A program made the translations under genes and the position numbers. This document shows, in pieces, positions 59,539 to 64,000 of a stretch of 64,000 nt of DNA (positions are counted from its first letter, which is position 1; each line of letters begins with the position of its first letter). This DNA is from Thalassovita litoralis (GTDB lineage Bacteria; Pseudomonadota; Alphaproteobacteria; Rhodobacterales; Rhodobacteraceae). The notes beneath the pieces were generated by a model that had not been told where the DNA came from, searched no databases, and was given only the letters and a program-made list of their open reading frames with translations. The DNA is taken from positions 1-64,000 of the forward strand of contig NZ_FXTO01000005.1 in the NCBI RefSeq assembly GCF_900182725.1, read 5' to 3'.

Positions 59539-60729
59539 TTACCCTTTGTCCAACAGATCCGCCAGAATATGCCCCGTGGTGGGGCCAAGGGTGAAACCCT
59601 GATGGCCGTGGCCAAAGTTGAACCACAGGCCGGGGTGATTGTTGGCCTTGCCGATACGGGGCAGCATTTCCGGCAAACAGGGGCGGTGGCCGTGCCAGAT
59701 TGCGCCATCCCCATCGGTGACATCTGGGATCAGACCGCGAACCGCGTGCCGGGCATGGGACAACTGATCGGGGCGTTGGGGGCGGTTTTGCCCTGTCAGT
59801 TCTGCGCCTGACGTCAGTCGCAGCCCCGCCCGCATCGGTGCTAGAACATAACCGTGTTCGGCATCCAGATAGGGGCGGATGGGGGCGCTGGGGGCGGTCA
59901 TGTGGGTGTGATAGCCGCGCTTCAGCACCATCGGCACCTTATACCCGAACCGTTTGACAAAGACGCCAGACCACGGACCCAACGCCACGACCGCATGTTC
60001 TGCGCTCATAAGGCCGCTATCCGTCTGGACCTGCCAGCCATTGCCGGTCTGGTGCAGGCTGTTGGCGTCGCCTTGCTGAACCGCGCCGCCGCGCTGTTGG
60101 AACAGATCGGCATAGGATTGCACCAGTGCGCCGGGGTCGGTGCAGCTCCAGCTATCGTCCCAGATCAGCGCCCCGGCGATGTCGCCCTGAATGGCGGTAT
60201 CTTCGGCCCGGAGCCGACTGCCATGCAGCACTCGCAGGTTCAGGCCATAGGTTTCGGCCTTGCGCTGCGCGTCCTGAATGGCGGGGGTCAGGGCGCGGTC
60301 GGTGCGGTAAATCTCGCCCAGTCCGGTGCGTTGGATCAGATGATCCGCCCCGGCGGCGTCAATCAGCGCGCCGTGATCCTGACGGACCTGTGCAATCATC
60401 CGGGCGTACACCTTGGACACTTCGGCATGATACCGCGGGGTCGAGGCCATGAAATACGACAGCACCGGGCGGGCAAACTGTGGTAAATCCCGCCAGCGTA
60501 TTTTGACATCGTTGCTGCGCCCCAGCGCATAGTGCAGCAGGGTCAGCGGTGCGCGGGGCATGGCATAGGGTTCCATCGCCTCGGCCTGAATGACACCGGC
60601 ATTGCCGAAACTGGTTTCCTGCCCCGGCGCGCGCCGGTCGATCAGCGTAACGGCATGACCCCGCGCCTGAAGGGCCAGCGCGGTGCCGACCCCAACCATT
60701 CCAGCGCCCAGAACGATGATTTCAGACAT
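59539..60729 (-). CDS. D-amino-acid dehydrogenase-like FAD oxidoreductase (DadA family)
   Basis: A 396-residue DAO-family flavoprotein. The FAD motif IIVLGAGMVGVGTALALQARGHAVTLID opens it (given here in parts: GAGMVGVGTA and VTLIDRR). GNAGVIQAEAMEPYAMP and the C-terminal FNFGHGHQGFTLGPTTG are typical of DadA. It would oxidise D-amino acids to 2-oxo acids with release of ammonia at the membrane. It is the last gene of a TRAP-RidA-DadA operon, eight bases after ridA, so the imported substrate is probably a D-amino acid or derivative. Confidence 0.87.
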   Translation of the reverse strand: MSEIIVLGAGMVGVGTALALQARGHAVTLIDRRAPGQETSFGNAGVIQAEAMEPYAMPRAPLTLLHYALGRSNDVKIRWRDLPQFARPVLSYFMASTPRYHAEVSKVYARMIAQVRQDHGALIDAAGADHLIQRTGLGEIYRTDRALTPAIQDAQRKAETYGLNLRVLHGSRLRAEDTAIQGDIAGALIWDDSWSCTDPGALVQSYADLFQQRGGAVQQGDANSLHQTGNGWQVQTDSGLMSAEHAVVALGPWSGVFVKRFGYKVPMVLKRGYHTHMTAPSAPIRPYLDAEHGYVLAPMRAGLRLTSGAELTGQNRPQRPDQLSHARHAVRGLIPDVTDGDGAIWHGHRPCLPEMLPRIGKANNHPGLWFNFGHGHQGFTLGPTTGHILADLLDKG

Positions 60730-60736
60730 GTGTGGC

Positions 60737-61078
60737 CTATGCGCGTGCCTTGGCGATCACGGTGATTTCCACGACCGCCTTGGGCAGCATCAGAAAACAA
60801 CCCACCGTGGTGCGCACTGGATAGGGTTCGGCAAAGGCTTCGGCGTAAATCGCGTTGAAGGCGGCAAAATCTGCGGCATCTGTCAGATAACAGGTGCAGG
60901 ACAGCACATCGGACAGGTCCAACCCCTGCGTCGCCAGCGTCTTGCGGATGTTGGCAATGCAGTTGCGGGTTTGGGCTTCGACACCGTCGGGCAGGGTGCC
61001 GTCCGCGTCAAAGCCCAGTTCCCCGGACAGATACAGCGTGTCACCATCCCGGCGCAGTTTGGACAGGGGGATATTCAT
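60737..61078 (-). CDS. RidA-family protein (enamine/imine deaminase)
   Basis: A 113-residue RidA protein that hydrolyses reactive enamine/imine intermediates to 2-oxo acids. Family features are GDTLYLSGELGFDADG, GVEAQTRNCIANIRKTLATQG and FAEPYPVRTTVGCFLMLPKAVVEI with the conserved arginine. ATG at 61078 overlaps the TRAP small permease stop by four bases. It fits the dehydrogenase next to it, whose product is an imino acid. Confidence 0.88.
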   Translation of the reverse strand: MNIPLSKLRRDGDTLYLSGELGFDADGTLPDGVEAQTRNCIANIRKTLATQGLDLSDVLSCTCYLTDAADFAAFNAIYAEAFAEPYPVRTTVGCFLMLPKAVVEITVIAKARA

Positions 61079-61605
61079 TGGATCTCCGTTTCGGATTTGG
61101 TGGTGATTGGGGTGTCGTCGGCCCAGCGGGCGGCAAGATGGATCAGGATGACGGTGATTGCCAGCGGCACGGCGCTGACGATCCAGACCATTTGAATGCC
61201 CAGCGTGTCGGCGGTCAACCCCGCCTGCCGCGCCAGATAGCCCTTTGCAAACCCGCCGCGCAGACCGATGAAGCAGAAATACAGCACTGGCAGGGTAAAG
61301 CACAGGATTGCGGCGCTTCGGATTGCCTCGGCCAGTGTTCCCAGAACTGAGGGACGGTCAGGAAAAACGCTGTCCAGCAGAACCGCATCGGTGCGGGTTT
61401 TGAACGACAGGGTCGCCCCCAACAGGCCCGTCCACACCATCATGTAGCGGGCCACGTCCTCGGTCCAGACGGGGGGCGAGGAAAACACATACCGCGCCAA
61501 CACCTGTGTCATCACCGTCAGGAACATCACGCACAGCGCCCCTATGGTCGCGTAGCGTGCGACTGTGTGCAGGCTGTCAGACAGGGTAACGATGAAACGG
61601 CGCAT
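61075..61605 (-). CDS. TRAP transporter small permease (DctQ)
   Basis: A 176-residue protein with four membrane helices (ATIGALCVMFLTVMTQVLARY, WTEDVARYMMVWTGLLGATL and further segments). ATG at 61605 (MRRFIVTLSD) is preferred because GAGATACC precedes it; another ATG lies 15 bases upstream. It follows the binding protein gene by 54 bases. Confidence 0.87.
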   Translation of the reverse strand: MRRFIVTLSDSLHTVARYATIGALCVMFLTVMTQVLARYVFSSPPVWTEDVARYMMVWTGLLGATLSFKTRTDAVLLDSVFPDRPSVLGTLAEAIRSAAILCFTLPVLYFCFIGLRGGFAKGYLARQAGLTADTLGIQMVWIVSAVPLAITVILIHLAARWADDTPITTKSETEIQ

Positions 61606-61659
61606 TGGTATCTCTTTCATGGTGGCAGGCCGCGCTGGCGGCCCGCCGGTTGGGTTGGA

Positions 61660-62634
61660 TTAGCGTGTGCTGTTGGACAGCGCGATCCATGCGTCGGCAT
61701 CTGCGTCCGTCAGCACACCCGAGCGATAGACCGGGGCGGATTTTTCGCGGAACACGGCGCGTTCTTCGTCGGTCAGGCGCTGAACGGTCACGCCCGCCTC
61801 TTCCAGTGCGACAAGCGAGCTTTCGGAGACTTCGGCCAGCCAGTTGCGCACCGCGGCGTTCCCGGCGTCGATCCCTTGGTCCACGGTGGCGCGTTCCGCA
61901 TCCGACAGGCCATCATACCACATCGAGGATACCAGAACCGCCCGCAGCGGAATGATCACCCGCGCGTCCGAGAAGTTTTTCACGAAATCCGTCTGTCCGA
62001 ACATGATCGGCACAAAGGCGGAATTCAGGTAGCCGTTGATGACCCCGGTTTGCAGACCAGCGGGAACTTCGCCCCACGGTACAACGGTTCCGGCGGACCC
62101 CCACGCCTGATACATGGCGATCTGGGCGTCATCCAGCGCACGCATCCGCAGGTCAGCCATATCGGCGGGGCTGCGCACGGCCTTGTCCGTGGTGATGATC
62201 CCCGAAGACGGCCCCAGCGGCACCAGCGCCACCAGTTTCGCATCCTGCGCGGCCAGCGATTTGTTCAGCTTGGCGAAAACATCGCCCTTTTCCATCGCGC
62301 GGTCCATATGCGCCATATCGTCAAAGATATAGGGCATCCGCACACCATACATGAACGGATCAATCGACGCGACCGAACGCACATCGGACAGGGACACTTC
62401 CAACAGGCCGGTGGAAATCTGATCCAGCTTTTCCGCTTCGTTCCCGACGGACCCGCGCGGCATTTCCCGCACGTCCATCCCGGCATCGGTCAGGGTTTTG
62501 CCAAAAGCGGCGATCCAGTTATACGACCCGGACAGCGCCAGATCGGGTTTGCTGTCCAGCGCGATCTTGACCTCGGCCAGCGCGGGGCTGGTCAGTGCCA
62601 TCAGCGATGCAAGCGTCAGTGCCTTGAGTTTCAT
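61660..62634 (-). CDS. TRAP transporter substrate-binding protein (DctP)
   Basis: A 324-residue periplasmic binding protein with signal peptide MKLKALTLASLMALTSPALA. The mature part is typical of DctP (TDAGMDVREMPRGSVGNEAEK, DLRMRALDDAQIAMYQAWG with the substrate-binding arginine, NGYLNSAFVPIMFG). It lies between dctM and dctQ in an operon that continues to ridA and dadA. The order M-P-Q is less usual than P-Q-M. Confidence 0.9.
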   Translation of the reverse strand: MKLKALTLASLMALTSPALAEVKIALDSKPDLALSGSYNWIAAFGKTLTDAGMDVREMPRGSVGNEAEKLDQISTGLLEVSLSDVRSVASIDPFMYGVRMPYIFDDMAHMDRAMEKGDVFAKLNKSLAAQDAKLVALVPLGPSSGIITTDKAVRSPADMADLRMRALDDAQIAMYQAWGSAGTVVPWGEVPAGLQTGVINGYLNSAFVPIMFGQTDFVKNFSDARVIIPLRAVLVSSMWYDGLSDAERATVDQGIDAGNAAVRNWLAEVSESSLVALEEAGVTVQRLTDEERAVFREKSAPVYRSGVLTDADADAWIALSNSTR

Positions 62635-62653
62635 GGGGTTCCTCCCTTAGGTG

Positions 62654-63937
62654 TTATTTTGCCGAAAAACCGGCCAGATGGGGCAGGCTCAGGCTGATTT
62701 GCGGCCAATAGGCCAGCGCCAGCAGAACCAGCAATTGCACGGCGATAAAGGGCAGCGTGGCTGCGGCTAGTCGCCAGTAATTCGTGTTGGTCATGGCGGA
62801 AACAACCACCAGACATTTGCCCAACGGGGGCGTGATCAGCCCGATACACAGGTTGAAGCACAGCACGATCCCCAGATGCACCGGGTTGATGCCCTGCGCG
62901 ATGGCCTGCGGCACGAACAGCGGGATCAGCAGGGTCATCGCTACGGGCGTATCCATGAACATCCCGGCCACCAGAAAAATCAGCAGCAGGAAAAACAGGA
63001 ATTTCGTGCCGGTCAGCCCCAGTTGTTCCACCCAACCCGACAGGATTTGTGGCCAGCCCATTTGCCCCGCCAGAAACCCAAGGATCGAAATCGCGGCCAG
63101 AATGATGAAAATCGTCCCGGTCATCCGGGCCGTGGTTTCCAGCGCATCGCGCAGCTTGTCCAGCGTCAGTCCGTCATAGAATTGCCCGGCAATCAGCGCG
63201 ACCAGAACGGCGATGGCCGATCCCTCGGTCGGGGTGGCCAGCCCGAACACCAGCGATCCAAGGATCACCGCAGGCAGGCACAGCGCGGGCAGGGCGCGTT
63301 TCAGGCTGGGCAGGAATGGCGGCAGATCGTCATGCCGTCCGCCGGGGTGGTTGTTCATATAGGCCAACCCGCCGTTTAGGGCCATCAGCGACCCGGCCAA
63401 CAACAGCCCCGGCAAAATCCCCGCGATAAACAGCGCGGCCACGGATGTGCCGGTCAAGCCACCATAGACGATCATGATAATCGACGGCGGAATGATTGGC
63501 CCGATCATGGATGACGCCGCCGTAACCGCCCCCGCGTAATAGCGCGAATAACCGCGCGCCACCATTTCCGGCACAAAGATCCGCGACAGCGCCGCACTGT
63601 CAGCCACTGCCGACCCGGAAATCCCGGCAAAGAAGATGCTGGTCATGATATTCACATGACCCAGTCCGCCCTTGAACCGGCCCACCAGCGACATCGAAAA
63701 ATCAATCAGGCTGCGCGTCACCCCGGCGCGGGACATGATTTCAGCGGTCAGGATGAACATCGGCATCGCCATAAAGGCAAACACGTCCAGTTGCGCGAAA
63801 ATGCGTTGTGGCATCACCGACAGGTATTGTGCCTTGTCCGCCATCACGAAGGACAGAACCGATACTGCCCCCATCAGATAGGCAAACGCCGTACCCGACA
63901 GCAGCAACAGGACAAAGACGGCAAGAACGATGAACAT
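62654..63937 (-). CDS. TRAP transporter large permease (DctM)
   Basis: A 427-residue polytopic membrane protein with DctM motifs (AGISGSAVADSAALSRIFVPEM, IGPIIPPSIIMIVYGGLTGTS, ATPTEGSAIAVLVAL, GLITPPLGKCLVVV). Ribosome site GGAGC lies upstream. It is the first visible complete gene of the operon, ten bases after the end of a gene cut by the window edge. Confidence 0.91.
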   Translation of the reverse strand: MFIVLAVFVLLLLSGTAFAYLMGAVSVLSFVMADKAQYLSVMPQRIFAQLDVFAFMAMPMFILTAEIMSRAGVTRSLIDFSMSLVGRFKGGLGHVNIMTSIFFAGISGSAVADSAALSRIFVPEMVARGYSRYYAGAVTAASSMIGPIIPPSIIMIVYGGLTGTSVAALFIAGILPGLLLAGSLMALNGGLAYMNNHPGGRHDDLPPFLPSLKRALPALCLPAVILGSLVFGLATPTEGSAIAVLVALIAGQFYDGLTLDKLRDALETTARMTGTIFIILAAISILGFLAGQMGWPQILSGWVEQLGLTGTKFLFFLLLIFLVAGMFMDTPVAMTLLIPLFVPQAIAQGINPVHLGIVLCFNLCIGLITPPLGKCLVVVSAMTNTNYWRLAAATLPFIAVQLLVLLALAYWPQISLSLPHLAGFSAK

Positions 63938-63946
63938 GTCTGCTCC

Positions 63947-64000
63947 TTATACGGCCGAGCCGACCTGAACGCTGTGGTCAGGTGTGGCATCCGGGGCAAC
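63947..64000 (-). CDS. 3' end of an upstream gene (cut by window edge)
   Basis: The reverse strand reads VAPDATPDHSVQVGSAV then TAA (63947-63949), ending ten bases before the dctM start with the dctM ribosome site in the gap. This suits the last codons of an upstream operon member. No function can be read from 17 residues. Confidence 0.45.
   Translation of the reverse strand, partial: VAPDATPDHSVQVGSAV

Overview
The window reads as a GC-rich alphaproteobacterial sequence, most likely a Rhodobacterales (roseobacter-group) extrachromosomal replicon. The main reasons are a complete plasmid maintenance module at 22.3-27.1 kb (tyrosine recombinase, ParB-like, ParA-like, DnaA-like initiator) with iteron-like and parS-like sites, four TRAP-type transport loci, many CoA-dependent catabolic genes and a CsgG/HfaB-type surface-adhesin locus. 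No tRNA, rRNA or CRISPR array was seen. The taxonomic call is an inference from gene content; no marker gene is present.

Layout. 1-0.13 kb: 5' end of an IS5-family transposase gene and its IS terminus, abutting the 3' end of an acyl-CoA synthetase gene. 0.1-10.9 kb: fatty/organic acid catabolism, with two divergent acyl-CoA synthetases, a FadR-type regulator, an acyl-CoA carboxylase alpha/beta pair with an enoyl-CoA hydratase, a BKACE-type beta-keto acid cleavage enzyme, and small CMD and DUF1330 proteins. 10.9-16.5 kb: a FadR-type regulator divergent from a five-gene operon (DUF1185 protein, alpha/beta hydrolase, flavin reductase fused to a Nudix-like domain, luciferase-like monooxygenase, aldehyde dehydrogenase), with a perfect palindromic operator between them. 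16.5-22.0 kb: an AtuA-type protein in two pieces, a fused TAXI-type TRAP permease, its binding protein and a divergent LysR regulator. 22.3-27.1 kb: replication and partition. 27.2-36.4 kb: TRAP transporter, SDR, IclR regulator, thiolase, acyl-CoA synthetase, tandem PCC-domain protein and a second SDR. 36.7-43.3 kb: a CsgG/HfaB-like outer-membrane secretion lipoprotein between a small secreted protein and a 1601-residue repeat protein that share a sequence motif. 43.4-47.7 kb: peptidoglycan-binding-like protein, glycosyltransferases, a small membrane protein and a sulfotransferase-like protein. 48-57.4 kb: signalling block with a receiver-like protein, two NarL-type response regulators, two sensor kinases and a sulfite-oxidase-fold periplasmic protein. 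57.5-64 kb: GlxA-type regulator, cation diffusion facilitator, then a minus-strand operon of TRAP transporter, RidA and D-amino-acid dehydrogenase.

How it fits together. Most of the sequence is a set of self-contained import-and-degrade modules, each with its own transporter or activating ligase and its own divergent regulator (GntR, GntR, LysR, IclR). The replication module supplies inheritance. Its parS-like palindromes CTTCCCCGCGGGGAAG occur six times, three of them inside the parA and parB coding sequences. The adhesin locus, the glycan genes and the two-component systems together suggest a surface-attachment island on the same replicon, which is an inference from proximity.
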